Assembly (NCBI GenBank): GCA_900540375.1
Contig: UQFS01000035.1
Coordinates: 1-37,730, forward strand
DNA from: an uncultured Prevotella sp.
GTDB lineage: Bacteria; Bacteroidota; Bacteroidia; Bacteroidales; Bacteroidaceae
Direction of reading: 5' to 3'
DNA: 37,730 bases
Positions 14,888-24,691 of the stretch are shown one piece after another. The notes beneath the pieces were generated by a model that saw only the letters and a program-made list of their open reading frames with translations, searched no databases and was not told where the DNA came from. A program made the translations under genes and the position numbers. Position 1 is the stretch's first letter, and every line of letters begins with the position of its first letter.

Positions 14888-17800
14888 ATGAAGTATCTAA
14901 ATCTATTTGCGTTGAAGGCGATGCTGTTAGGCACGATGATGGTCAGCCCAGGACTCACGGTCATGGCACAAAACGGCTCCACGGTCGTTGGCTCTGTGGT
15001 CGACGAGAATGGTGAGCCCGTCATTGGCGCCACTGTGATGCTGAAAGGCCACAAGGGTGTCGCCACGGCAACCGATCTCGACGGTCATTTCAAACTGGTG
15101 GTGCCATCCAATGGTGGTACGCTCGTCTTCTCTTACATCGGAATGCTCAACAGGGAAGCACGTGTTTCCGGTAAGCCCATGCAGGTGGTCATGCAGGAGA
15201 ATGCGCGCCAGCTCAACGATGTCGTCGTCGTGGGTTACGGTCAGCAAAAGAAGGCCTCTGTGGTGGGTGCCATCACTCAGACCGACGCCAAGATACTCGA
15301 CCGCTACAGTGGTGTGCCCTCACTGGGTCAGGCACTGACAGGAAACCTTCCCGGCGTGATCACCTCTTCCTCCACGGGTATGCCCGGTCAGGAAGACCCG
15401 AAGATCATCATCCGTTCGCAGACATCGTGGAACAACAGCGACCCGCTTGTCCTTGTCGATGGCGTGGAGCGCCCGATGAATACGGTAGACCTTAGCTCCG
15501 TGCAGACCATCTCCGTACTGAAAGATGCGTCGGCTACTGCCGTCTATGGTGTTAAAGGAGCAAACGGCGTCATCCTCATCACCACCAAACGTGGTCAGGA
15601 AGGTACGGCACGCGTACACGCCAAAGCCAACGCTACGGTGAAAGTGGTATCAAAACTGCCGGAGAAATACGACAGCTACGACACCTTCCTCCTATTGAAC
15701 AATGTAGTGGAGCATGAGCTCGCCATCTCGCCCAATGCATGGGGCAGCTACACTCCGATGGCAATCATCAATAAATACCGCTATCCGGCAAACACCGATG
15801 AGTGGGACAGATACCCCAATGTAGACTGGCAGAAAGAGCTGTTCCGCGACTATGCCATGTCGTACAATGCCAGCGTGGATGTCAGTGGAGGTACGAAAAA
15901 CGTGAAATATTTCACTGCTGTGGACTTCACACATGAGGGTGACCTCTTTAAGAAGTTCAACAACAACCGTGGTTACCACTCCGGCTTTGGCTACAACCGC
16001 ATCAACATGCGTGCCAACCTCGACTTCTCGTTGACTCATACCACCAAGTTCTCGGTCAACCTTTTCGGCAGCAATGGCGTCCGCCACTTCCCATGGGGTC
16101 AGGGCAGCGACTCCAATAGCTACTGGTCGTCGGTCTATCACACCGCACCCGATGCCATGCGCCCCGTATACAGTGACGGCACCTATGGCTTCTATGCTCC
16201 CCGCAATGCCGACGCACTCAACTCTGTCAGATTGCTGGCCACCAGTGGCGACGAAAAGAATACCAACACACAGATTACCACTGACTTTATCCTCGACCAG
16301 AAGCTCGACTTCATCACACGCGGACTGAGCTTCAACGGGCGCCTGTCGTTCGATAACACCATGATTGAGGTGGGTCGCGGTATCAACGACCTCTACCACG
16401 ACGCACAGGCAAAATGGATCAATCCCGACACCGGTGATGTTACCTGGCAGCAGGATCCTGACTACACCGAGACCGTCAGCTGGTCGGTCAATGGCGGTAA
16501 TGTCAACACGGGTGCCACATATCGTAAGCTCTACTATCAGTTGCAGCTGAACTATGCCCGCGCCTTTGGCCTCCACAATGTCACGGCCATGGGACTGTTC
16601 TCACGTGAGGACCGCGCCACAGGCTCTGAGTTCCATCACTATCGTGAAGACTGGGTGTTCCGTACGACATACAACTACGCCATGCGCTATTTCTTTGAGT
16701 TCAATGGTGCATACAATGGTAGTGAGAAGTTCAACAATGACCACCGCTTCGCTTTCTTCCCCTCACTCTCCGGAGGCTGGATGCTCAGCGACGAGCCTTT
16801 TATGAAGCCTTTGCAGAAATATATCGACATGTTCAAGATTCGCGCTTCGTGGGGTGTCATCGGTGACGACAATGTCGGCGGACGCTGGCTCTATAAGGAC
16901 ACTTACTCTTATGGCGGCACCACCAAGATAGGCTCACCGCTGAGCGACTCGCCTTACACCATTTACCGCCAGAGTCAGCTCGGCAACCCCAATGTGCGTT
17001 GGGAGACGGTGGAAAAGCGCAACCTCGGATTCGACTTTGCCTTTCTCAAGGGCTTGGTGGCCGGTAGCTTTGATGTCTTTGCTGACCGTCGTAAGGATAT
17101 TCTTATCAGTGGCGGTTCGCGCGCTATTCCCACCTACTTCGGTACGACAGCCCCGACGGCCAATCTCGGTCGTGTGCACAGTCATGGCTGGGAACTTGCC
17201 TTGCGCCTCAACAAGGTTTGGAACAGCGATTTTCGTACATGGGGTAACTTTAACATGACGCACGCTGTCAACAAGGTCAAGTTCAAGGACGATCCAATGC
17301 TCCGTGCTCCCTACTTGAAACAGGCTGGCTATTCCATCGGACAGGTAAGAAGCTATATCGACAAAGGATTCATCACCAACTGGGATGAGCTCTATGGCAG
17401 TGCCGAGCGCGAGACCAACAACGGCAACAAACTCGTGGGAGATTATCAGATTGTAGACTTCAACGGCGACGGAAAGATCACCTCCGACGATGTGGCACCG
17501 TACAAATACACGCAATTTCCCCAAAACACCTTCAGCACCACGGTTGGAGCGGAATGGAAAGGTCTGAGCATCAGCCTCCAGTTCTATGGCGTGACCAATG
17601 TCACCCGCAACATTCAGTTCCCCACCTTTCAACGTGAGACGCATGCCGCCTTCAAGGAGGGCTCTTACTGGGAAGCCGTCACGGGCAATGGCAAGCTGAC
17701 CTTGCCACGATGGACCACGACGGTGGACGGCAGTGCGTCCGGTACCCGCTACTACTACGACGGTGCCTTCCTGAGACTGAAGAATGCAGAGATCGCCTAC

Positions 17801-17980
17801 ACCTTCCGAGGTGCGTGGGTAAAACGGCTCAACATCCGTGCCCTGCGCTTCTATCTTAATGGTGACAACCTGCTGCTGTGGACCAAGATGCCTGACGACC
17901 GTGAGAGCAACTTCAGCGGGTGGGATGGAGCCTATCCTACTGTGAGACGTTTCAATCTGGGTATGGACATCACCTTCTAA
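14888..17980 (+). CDS. SusC-like TonB-dependent transporter (first; XusA-like position)
   Basis: This 1030-residue outer-membrane transporter imports oligosaccharides in complex with the SusD lipoprotein encoded next. It has a signal peptide ending ...LTVMAQ. A CarboxypepD_reg-like domain (about 32-110: VVGSVVDENGEPVIGATVML) is followed by the TonB-box/plug boundary NDVVVVGYGQQKKASVVGAI and a plug with DPLVLVDGVERP and GVKGANGVILITTKRGQ. The beta-barrel ends in FNLGMDITF. It is the first gene after the inducible promoter. The order SusC-SusD-SusC-SusD behind an HTCS matches xylan-type xus loci of Prevotella. Sequence appears complete, with no disrupted motifs. Confidence 0.95.
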   Translation: MKYLNLFALKAMLLGTMMVSPGLTVMAQNGSTVVGSVVDENGEPVIGATVMLKGHKGVATATDLDGHFKLVVPSNGGTLVFSYIGMLNREARVSGKPMQVVMQENARQLNDVVVVGYGQQKKASVVGAITQTDAKILDRYSGVPSLGQALTGNLPGVITSSSTGMPGQEDPKIIIRSQTSWNNSDPLVLVDGVERPMNTVDLSSVQTISVLKDASATAVYGVKGANGVILITTKRGQEGTARVHAKANATVKVVSKLPEKYDSYDTFLLLNNVVEHELAISPNAWGSYTPMAIINKYRYPANTDEWDRYPNVDWQKELFRDYAMSYNASVDVSGGTKNVKYFTAVDFTHEGDLFKKFNNNRGYHSGFGYNRINMRANLDFSLTHTTKFSVNLFGSNGVRHFPWGQGSDSNSYWSSVYHTAPDAMRPVYSDGTYGFYAPRNADALNSVRLLATSGDEKNTNTQITTDFILDQKLDFITRGLSFNGRLSFDNTMIEVGRGINDLYHDAQAKWINPDTGDVTWQQDPDYTETVSWSVNGGNVNTGATYRKLYYQLQLNYARAFGLHNVTAMGLFSREDRATGSEFHHYREDWVFRTTYNYAMRYFFEFNGAYNGSEKFNNDHRFAFFPSLSGGWMLSDEPFMKPLQKYIDMFKIRASWGVIGDDNVGGRWLYKDTYSYGGTTKIGSPLSDSPYTIYRQSQLGNPNVRWETVEKRNLGFDFAFLKGLVAGSFDVFADRRKDILISGGSRAIPTYFGTTAPTANLGRVHSHGWELALRLNKVWNSDFRTWGNFNMTHAVNKVKFKDDPMLRAPYLKQAGYSIGQVRSYIDKGFITNWDELYGSAERETNNGNKLVGDYQIVDFNGDGKITSDDVAPYKYTQFPQNTFSTTVGAEWKGLSISLQFYGVTNVTRNIQFPTFQRETHAAFKEGSYWEAVTGNGKLTLPRWTTTVDGSASGTRYYYDGAFLRLKNAEIAYTFRGAWVKRLNIRALRFYLNGDNLLLWTKMPDDRESNFSGWDGAYPTVRRFNLGMDITF

Positions 17981-18035
17981 GCCCTATATATATAATTATA
18001 ATAAGGTGTATGAAACCTGTTCTAAACACTGAATC

Positions 18036-19913
18036 ATGAAAAAGATACTATATACTGCGATGTTTGCCATGGCGCTGCTGTCCATGACCACCTCGTGCAA
18101 GGACTACCTCGACAAATCGCCCCTGAGCGATATTTCAGAGGAAGATCCTTATCAGAATTATACTAACTTTCAGGGCTTCACCGAAGAGCTCTACAACTGC
18201 ATCCCCATGCTCACGCAGTGCGACTATCACTGTTGTTGGAACTTTGGCGAGGATGAATACTGGCAACCATCAGAGACCCGCGTCTTTGCCTATGCCGTGG
18301 ACCAAGGCAACTACTGGGGATGGAACGAGTGCTACTACTCCTTTTTCCACACTGGTGCTCCGGGCACGACCGGCACAAACCGATTTGACAAAGGTCATCT
18401 GTGGGGATTGGCATGGTACGGCATACGTAAAGCCAACGTGAGTCTGGCCAACCTCGGATTGCTGACCAACGCTACCCAGGAAGAGAAAAACCTGATTGCC
18501 GGTCAGCTCTACTTCTTCCGTGGCTTCTTCCACTTCATGCTCATGCAGTATTGGGGCGGTCTGCCCTATATCGACCAGGTCATCCCGGCGGATGCTGTGA
18601 TGCGCTATCCGCGTCTGACCTACCAGCAGACGGCCGACAAAGCGGCCGAGGACTTCCAGAAGGCTGCTGATCTGCTGCCCGTAGACTGGGACAAGACAAC
18701 AGTCGGAAAGGCTACTGCCGGAAAGAACAACCTCCGCATCAACAAGATCATGGCACTCTCTTACTTAGGCAAGGACCTGCTGTGGGCCGGCTCACCACTG
18801 ATGAACAAAGTCAGTACGGGCGATGCCAACTATAACAAGGACTACTGCCAGCGCGCTGCCGAGGCCTTCGGCCAGGTGCTGAAAATCTGTGACGAGACTG
18901 GCCGCTACCAGCTGGCTGATTTCAAGGACTATTCCGAACTGTTCTACACCTACAACCAAAGCTATAAGCTGCCGGGACTGAAAGAGGCCATCTTCTTTGA
19001 AAATCCAAATGGTAACTGGCGCTGGAACTTGGTCAACGACTTCCGTCCGTCGACCATCAGCGGTTCGGGTATTAAGGTTTATCCAACTGCTAACTATGTC
19101 GACCTCTTCGGCATGGCCAATGGCAAGCCTATCAAAGACCCGACAAAGAAGGACCCGGACAGTGGCTACGACCCTGAGCACCCCTTCAAGAACCGTGACC
19201 CGCGCTTCTACAAGGACATCATCTTCGACGGCGAGAAGTGTGTGAAAGACGGCAGCAAGGTAGGTAAGAAGGCTGACAGACAGTACGCCTCTCTCTACAC
19301 CGGCGGCACCTACCGCACAGCCACCCCTTCTAAAGACTGCTTCACAGGCTACCTGAACATGAAGTTCACCAGCCAGTACTGTAACGACTGGGATGGCTAC
19401 CGCGAGAACAATAACATGGTGCTGAGCCTCATTCGCCTGGCCGATGTCTATCTGATGTATGCCGAAGCCGTTGCCGAAGGCTATGGTTCAGCTACCGCCA
19501 CGGCCAAGGACTACACGATGAATGCCGTGACCGCCGTGAACAAAATCCGTGAACGTGCCGGCGTGGGCGACGTGGCAGATGAATATCTCACCACACTCGA
19601 CGGTTTTATGAGCGAGTTACGACGTGAGCGTGCCGTGGAGCTTGCCTTCGAAGGCCACCGCTGGACCGACCTGCGCCGCTGGCTGCTCGTTGACAAAGAG
19701 CCTTACACACTGAAGAAAGCCGTGTACTTTGACCGCGCCAAAGACCAGACCGATGCCGAACGCTACAAGAATCCTGAGAACAACCATGTCGTCAACCTGC
19801 GTGAGGAAGTACTCACTACACGCCACTTCACCGAGAAGCACTATTGGCTGCCCTTCCTCAAGAGCGACGTGCAGATGTATCCCGAATTCAAGCAAAACCC
19901 AGGATGGGAATAA
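18036..19913 (+). CDS. SusD/RagB-family surface glycan-binding lipoprotein (first)
   Basis: This 625-residue lipoprotein (signal MKKILYTAMFAMALLSMTTSC, lipid-bearing Cys21) is followed by KDYLDKSPLSDISEEDPYQN, the usual SusD opening. The helical core includes LYFFRGFFHFMLMQYWGGLP (TPR-like region). The C-terminal half has LADVYLMYAEAVAEGYG, VNKIRERAGV, ELRRERAVELAFEGHRWTDL and a terminal YWLPF..DVQMYPEFKQNPGW, all characteristic. It caps the SusC barrel encoded 55 bases upstream and binds the target glycan. A large, tryptophan-rich segment near residues 60-105 may shape the binding site. It is intact. Confidence 0.95.
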   Translation: MKKILYTAMFAMALLSMTTSCKDYLDKSPLSDISEEDPYQNYTNFQGFTEELYNCIPMLTQCDYHCCWNFGEDEYWQPSETRVFAYAVDQGNYWGWNECYYSFFHTGAPGTTGTNRFDKGHLWGLAWYGIRKANVSLANLGLLTNATQEEKNLIAGQLYFFRGFFHFMLMQYWGGLPYIDQVIPADAVMRYPRLTYQQTADKAAEDFQKAADLLPVDWDKTTVGKATAGKNNLRINKIMALSYLGKDLLWAGSPLMNKVSTGDANYNKDYCQRAAEAFGQVLKICDETGRYQLADFKDYSELFYTYNQSYKLPGLKEAIFFENPNGNWRWNLVNDFRPSTISGSGIKVYPTANYVDLFGMANGKPIKDPTKKDPDSGYDPEHPFKNRDPRFYKDIIFDGEKCVKDGSKVGKKADRQYASLYTGGTYRTATPSKDCFTGYLNMKFTSQYCNDWDGYRENNNMVLSLIRLADVYLMYAEAVAEGYGSATATAKDYTMNAVTAVNKIRERAGVGDVADEYLTTLDGFMSELRRERAVELAFEGHRWTDLRRWLLVDKEPYTLKKAVYFDRAKDQTDAERYKNPENNHVVNLREEVLTTRHFTEKHYWLPFLKSDVQMYPEFKQNPGWE

Positions 19914-19943
19914 ACTTGTGTCTGGCTAACATTAAGAACAACT

Positions 19944-22778
19944 ATGATGAATAATTCCATGAACAACAAGATTCTATATATCGCATTCGTCCTTGCCATG
20001 GCTCCCGCCCTGAGTCGTGCTCAGGCCAAGACGGTCGCTGACAGCACCGCCGCCGGGCAAGTCCATGTGGCTTTTGGCAAGGTCAACAAGAGCGACCTTC
20101 TTGGCGGTGTCAACGAAGTCAATGTGGCTGAACTGCTCAAGAAAGACTACCATGCCTACAGTCTCGACGGCATCAGCGGCATGGTAGGTGGTTATAATGG
20201 CAGCATCTGGGGACAGTCGCCCTTAGTGCTCGTCGACGGTGTGCCGCGCGACGCTTCCGAGGTCGACGCCACGGAAGTGGAAACGGTCACCGTGCTGAAA
20301 GCGGCTTCCGCCGTAGCCCTCTATGGATCACGCGGCAGCAAGGGCGTTGTGCTCATCACCACGAAGCGCGGAAAGGCTCAGCGGCTCACCATCGAGGCTC
20401 GGGCCAACGCCGGGCTGTATGTGCCCAAGCGCTATCCCCACTATCTCGGCGCGGCTGAGTATATGAGCCTCTACAACGAGGCTTGTGACAACGATGGCAT
20501 AGCTCATCTCTATTCCGATGCCGACATCTACAATACCGCAACAGGTAACAATCCTTACCGCTATCCCGACATGAATCTCTACAGTTCCGACTATCTGCGC
20601 AAGGCCACCTTCCGCACCGACGCCACTGCTGAGATCACGGGCGGCAACCAGCGCGCCACCTACTATGCCAACTTCGGCATGACCTACAACAATGGTCTCA
20701 TTAAGTATGCAGGACATCACAAAGACGATAACCTCAACTTCCGGGTGCGTGCCAACATCGACATGAACATTACCAACAGGCTCAAGGCTTTCGCCAATGT
20801 CGGTGTACACGTCAACAATGCCTACACCTGTCGTGGTGACTTCTGGGATGCTGCCGCCAACCTGCGTCCAAACTGGTACTCAGGACTGCTGCCCATGGAC
20901 ATGATGGACATGAACAATGGGAACATCAGCAACCTCGTCTCTACGAGCAACCATCTCATTGACGGCAAGTATCTCTTAGGCGGTAACTCCGTCAACCAGA
21001 CCACGCTCTTTGGCGACATGATCGCAGCCGGATATGTTAAAGACAAGAAGCGTAACTTCCTCTTTGATGTCGGACTAAATGCTGACTTGGGAATGATTAC
21101 GCCCGGACTGAGCTTCAAGTCGACCTTCAGTGTCGATTACTATGACTATTACTCTGAAGGCTACAAAGAGGGATATGCTGTCTATGAGCCTGTATGGGCA
21201 AATATGAATGGCAAGGACATGATTGTCGACCTCAAGCAATATGGCAAGGACAGCCGTTCGGCCAGCGAGTTTGTCGGTTCCAGCACCTATTATCAAACTA
21301 TGGCATTCCGTGGGCAGTTTGACTACAACCGTACGTTTGGAAAACTCCACAATGTGGGGGCAACACTTATGGGATGGGGCTATCAGCGGCAAAACAGCAG
21401 CGACAGCGACCATAAAGGCTCTTCCTATCATCGAACAACTAATGTCAACGCCGGATTGCGAGCCACTTACAACTACAACCATCTCTACTACGCCGAGTTC
21501 GACGGTGCGCTTGTCCATTCTGCCAAACTGGCTCCCGGACACCGCAACGCCTTCTCACCGAGTGCCACGCTCGGTTGGCGCTTCGGTCAGGAGAAGTGGT
21601 TCAAGCGTTCGTTGCCTTTTGTCGATGACGCAAAGATCGACGCTTCCTACAGCGTGCTCAACCAAGACCTCGACATCAGCGACTACTATATGTATAAAGG
21701 CTACTACGACAACAAGGGTGGCTGGTACACCTGGGAGGACGGCTCACAGGGTGGCTATTGCAACACCTCGAAGCGTGGTGCCAACACCGACCTCGGCTTT
21801 GTCAAACGCAAGGAGTGGTGTATCGGCCTCGACGCCTCGCTGTGGAACAGCCTGCTGACCGTTGATGTCAACTACTTCCATCAGCTCACCGACGGTCTGC
21901 TGACCCAGGGCGCCTCCACCATTTACCCTGCATGGTTCAATGGCAATGGCTCGTTCCTGCCTTACCTCAACTACAACCAGGATCAGCGCACCGGCTTTGA
22001 CTTCACCGTGAAGGCCGACAAGCACTTTGGCAAGCTGGAAGCCATCCTCGGCGTGAGCGGCATGGTGTTCTCCACCAAGGCTAAGAAACGCGACGAGGTG
22101 TGGAGCGAGAAATATCTCTATCGTCAGGGCCATACGCTCGACGCACAGTGGGGCTATGTCTGTGAAGGATTCTTCAACGACGAGGCCGACATTAAGAACC
22201 ACGCCAAGCAGACCTTTGGCGAGGTGAAGCCCGGAGATCTGAAATATAAGGATCTCAACAACGACGGTGTCATCGACGACAAGGACCAGACAGACTTGGG
22301 TAAAGCAGGATGGGGTGCCACACCTTTCATCTATGGACTGAACCTCACGCTGAAATACGATCGCTTCACCTTCTATGTCGACGGTACCGGAAACATGGGT
22401 GGCATCGGCTTTAAGAACAACGGCTACTACTGGATCAAAGGTACAAGCAAGTATTCTGTCGTGACCCGCGGACGCTGGACACCGGAGACAGCAGCCACCG
22501 CGACCTATCCCCGTCTGACCACGAAGGACAACAGCAACAACCTGCGCAACTCCACCTTCTGGCGCAAGAGCACCGACCGCTTCGACCTCGGACGTGTGCA
22601 GCTCACCTATGATCTGCCCGACAACTGGTTCACCGGTAAGGTCGTCAGCGGCATGAGCATCTATGCCCTGGCCGAAGGACTCTTCACCATCTCCACTGAT
22701 AAGGAATGGCGTGATACAGCTGTGGGCAGCGCCCCATACAACAGGTTCTACAATCTCGGTGTGAAGCTTTCGTTTTAA
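19944..22778 (+). CDS. SusC-like TonB-dependent transporter (second; XusC-like, short N-terminus)
   Basis: This 944-residue SusC-type transporter has a signal peptide (ending LSRAQA) that leads, after only about 70 residues, into a plug with SPLVLVDGVPRDASEVDATE and GSRGSKGVVLITTKRGK. The barrel ends NRFYNLGVKLSF. Unlike the first SusC it has no recognisable CarboxypepD_reg domain before the plug. It starts 30 bases after the first SusD gene and is followed 24 bases later by its own SusD partner. The start could also be 19947 or 19959, as several ATGs cluster there. It probably imports a different oligomer size or decoration pattern than the first pair. Confidence 0.94.
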   Translation: MMNNSMNNKILYIAFVLAMAPALSRAQAKTVADSTAAGQVHVAFGKVNKSDLLGGVNEVNVAELLKKDYHAYSLDGISGMVGGYNGSIWGQSPLVLVDGVPRDASEVDATEVETVTVLKAASAVALYGSRGSKGVVLITTKRGKAQRLTIEARANAGLYVPKRYPHYLGAAEYMSLYNEACDNDGIAHLYSDADIYNTATGNNPYRYPDMNLYSSDYLRKATFRTDATAEITGGNQRATYYANFGMTYNNGLIKYAGHHKDDNLNFRVRANIDMNITNRLKAFANVGVHVNNAYTCRGDFWDAAANLRPNWYSGLLPMDMMDMNNGNISNLVSTSNHLIDGKYLLGGNSVNQTTLFGDMIAAGYVKDKKRNFLFDVGLNADLGMITPGLSFKSTFSVDYYDYYSEGYKEGYAVYEPVWANMNGKDMIVDLKQYGKDSRSASEFVGSSTYYQTMAFRGQFDYNRTFGKLHNVGATLMGWGYQRQNSSDSDHKGSSYHRTTNVNAGLRATYNYNHLYYAEFDGALVHSAKLAPGHRNAFSPSATLGWRFGQEKWFKRSLPFVDDAKIDASYSVLNQDLDISDYYMYKGYYDNKGGWYTWEDGSQGGYCNTSKRGANTDLGFVKRKEWCIGLDASLWNSLLTVDVNYFHQLTDGLLTQGASTIYPAWFNGNGSFLPYLNYNQDQRTGFDFTVKADKHFGKLEAILGVSGMVFSTKAKKRDEVWSEKYLYRQGHTLDAQWGYVCEGFFNDEADIKNHAKQTFGEVKPGDLKYKDLNNDGVIDDKDQTDLGKAGWGATPFIYGLNLTLKYDRFTFYVDGTGNMGGIGFKNNGYYWIKGTSKYSVVTRGRWTPETAATATYPRLTTKDNSNNLRNSTFWRKSTDRFDLGRVQLTYDLPDNWFTGKVVSGMSIYALAEGLFTISTDKEWRDTAVGSAPYNRFYNLGVKLSF

Positions 22779-22802
22779 TCAACCCTCTTAAGAATAAGCA
22801 TT

Positions 22803-24575
22803 ATGAGACTTAAATATTTCATTCCCGTCCTTGCCTCGGCAGCGTTGCTGCTCACGGCGTGCGATGATGTTTTCACTCCCGCCATCGAGAACTTCAAGGA
22901 CATCGACATGGTCAACAAGGAGCCGGAATTTGCCAAAGGCTTCCTGATCACAGCCTACCGCACGCTGTCTGGCTACTACGACAACAGCGACGTGGCTACC
23001 GACGACGCTGTCACCAACGGCAAGAGCGACTCTTACATGAAAGTGGCCACCGGCTCATGGACAGCCTCTTTCAATCCTTTCAATCGCTGGACGGCCGACT
23101 ACAGTGCCATCCAGTACCTCAACACCTTCCTTGACAAGGTCGACGGCGTGCGCTTTGTCAAGATATCGGCTGCTGTGGACAGCCTGTTGAAGATACGCAT
23201 GAAGGGTGAGGCTTATGGCCTGCGTGCCATCCACCACTATTTCCTGTTGCGTGCCCATGCAGGCTTCTCTGAAGACGGACAGTTGCTCGGTGTGCCTATC
23301 CACAATGCCTCTATCGGTGCCAGCAGCAACTTCAATGAGGAGCGACCGTCGTTCCAGACTTGTGTCGACTCCATCATGGCCGACTTGAGCCGTGCTGAGA
23401 AATTGCTGCCCGAAGAGTATGGCGACATCTCATCCGAGTCTCAGATTCCCGAGAAATATCGCACGGTGACCACCGACCCGGCTCTTTACAACCGTGCCAT
23501 GGGCAACGTAGCCCGTCAGCTGGTCGACGGTCTCATCATCGCCTCGTTCCGTTCACGTCTGTTGTTGCTCGCTGCCAGCCCGGCCTATCAGAATGCAAGC
23601 AACAAAGTCACGTGGGAACAGGCCGCTGATGCCGCCGCCACAGTGGTCGACTACGCCATGGGACCGGAAGGACTGAGCCCTACGGGTGAGACCTACTACA
23701 CCAACACCAATGAGATTGCGGCACTCAAGGAAGGCAGCAACCCCGACGAGATTATTTGGCGTGAGAATATAGCTAACAACAACTCCAGCGATGAGGAAAA
23801 CAACTATCCTCCCTCGCTCTTCGGCAAAGGATATATCAATCCCACCCAGAACCTTGTCGATGCTTTCCCAATGGCCAACGGCTATCCCATCAATGATCCG
23901 CGCAGCGGCTACGACAGCAAGGACCCTTATGCCGGACGTGATCCACGACTGGCGAAATACATTATATATAATGGTGCCAAGGAAGGCCCGAAGAACACCA
24001 TTATCTACACGGGCAGTAAACTCGGAACCGACGACGGTGTGAACGTCAAGGAGACTTCTACACGCACCGGCTACTACATGAAGAAGCGCTTGAACATGAA
24101 TGTCAACTGCGACCCTACCTCCAAGTCGGGTGTGAGCCGCTATACGCCGCGCATACGCTATACCGAGATTTACCTCAACTATGCCGAGGCAGCCAACGAG
24201 GCGTGGGGACCACAGGGCAGGGGCAGTCACAGCTACTCTGCCTATGACATCATCAAGGCCATCCGCCATCGTGCCGGGCTCACCGACGACAGCTATCTCG
24301 ACGAGTGCGCTCTGTCAAAGGACAAGATGCGTGAGCTGATCCACAACGAGCGTCGTCTGGAACTTTGCTTCGAGAGCTTCCGCTTCTGGGATCTGCGCCG
24401 CTGGAAAGCCAAACTCAACGTCACGGCACAAGGTATCGACTGGGGCACGGAGTCTTACACGCCGCTTACCGCTGTGGAGAACCGCGATTATGAGGACTAT
24501 ATGTACTATGGTCCGATCCCTCAGTCAGAGACGCTGAAGTATAGCAATCTGAAACAGAACAAGGGGTGGAAGTAA
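22803..24575 (+). CDS. SusD/RagB-family surface glycan-binding lipoprotein (second)
   Basis: This 590-residue lipoprotein has the signal MRLKYFIPVLASAALLLTAC with Cys20. The N-terminal helices include GEAYGLRAIHHYFLLRAHAG. The C-terminal SusD domain has RYTEIYLNYAEAANEAWG, DIIKAIRHRAGL, LIHNERRLELCFESFRFWDL and a final PQSETLKYSNLKQNKGWK, as expected of RagB/SusD proteins. It lies 24 bases after the second SusC, so the two should form a pair. After it comes a 116-base gap containing a 22-bp tandem repeat, then the DUF1735-type gene. No anomalies were seen. Confidence 0.95.
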   Translation: MRLKYFIPVLASAALLLTACDDVFTPAIENFKDIDMVNKEPEFAKGFLITAYRTLSGYYDNSDVATDDAVTNGKSDSYMKVATGSWTASFNPFNRWTADYSAIQYLNTFLDKVDGVRFVKISAAVDSLLKIRMKGEAYGLRAIHHYFLLRAHAGFSEDGQLLGVPIHNASIGASSNFNEERPSFQTCVDSIMADLSRAEKLLPEEYGDISSESQIPEKYRTVTTDPALYNRAMGNVARQLVDGLIIASFRSRLLLLAASPAYQNASNKVTWEQAADAAATVVDYAMGPEGLSPTGETYYTNTNEIAALKEGSNPDEIIWRENIANNNSSDEENNYPPSLFGKGYINPTQNLVDAFPMANGYPINDPRSGYDSKDPYAGRDPRLAKYIIYNGAKEGPKNTIIYTGSKLGTDDGVNVKETSTRTGYYMKKRLNMNVNCDPTSKSGVSRYTPRIRYTEIYLNYAEAANEAWGPQGRGSHSYSAYDIIKAIRHRAGLTDDSYLDECALSKDKMRELIHNERRLELCFESFRFWDLRRWKAKLNVTAQGIDWGTESYTPLTAVENRDYEDYMYYGPIPQSETLKYSNLKQNKGWK

Positions 24576-24619
24576 AGGAGAAACTTCTCTATCTCTACTC
24601 AATTGTGGGGAAAACGAGA

Positions 24620-24663
24620 AAGTATTTTCCGCTCTCAAAGGAAGTATCTTCCGCACTCAAAGG
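24620..24663 (+). repeat. 22-bp tandem repeat, two copies, between the second SusD gene and the DUF1735-type gene
   Basis: Positions 24620-24641 and 24642-24663 are adjacent copies with 20 of 22 bases equal (AAGTATTTTCCGCTCTCAAAGG and a copy with T-to-C and T-to-A changes). A GGGAG follows. The period is about two helical turns. No -7 box is visible nearby. It may be a protein-binding site or a slippage product. Confidence 0.6.
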
Positions 24664-24691
24664 GAGTTAAAAAAATAGCAAAGAACATAAA

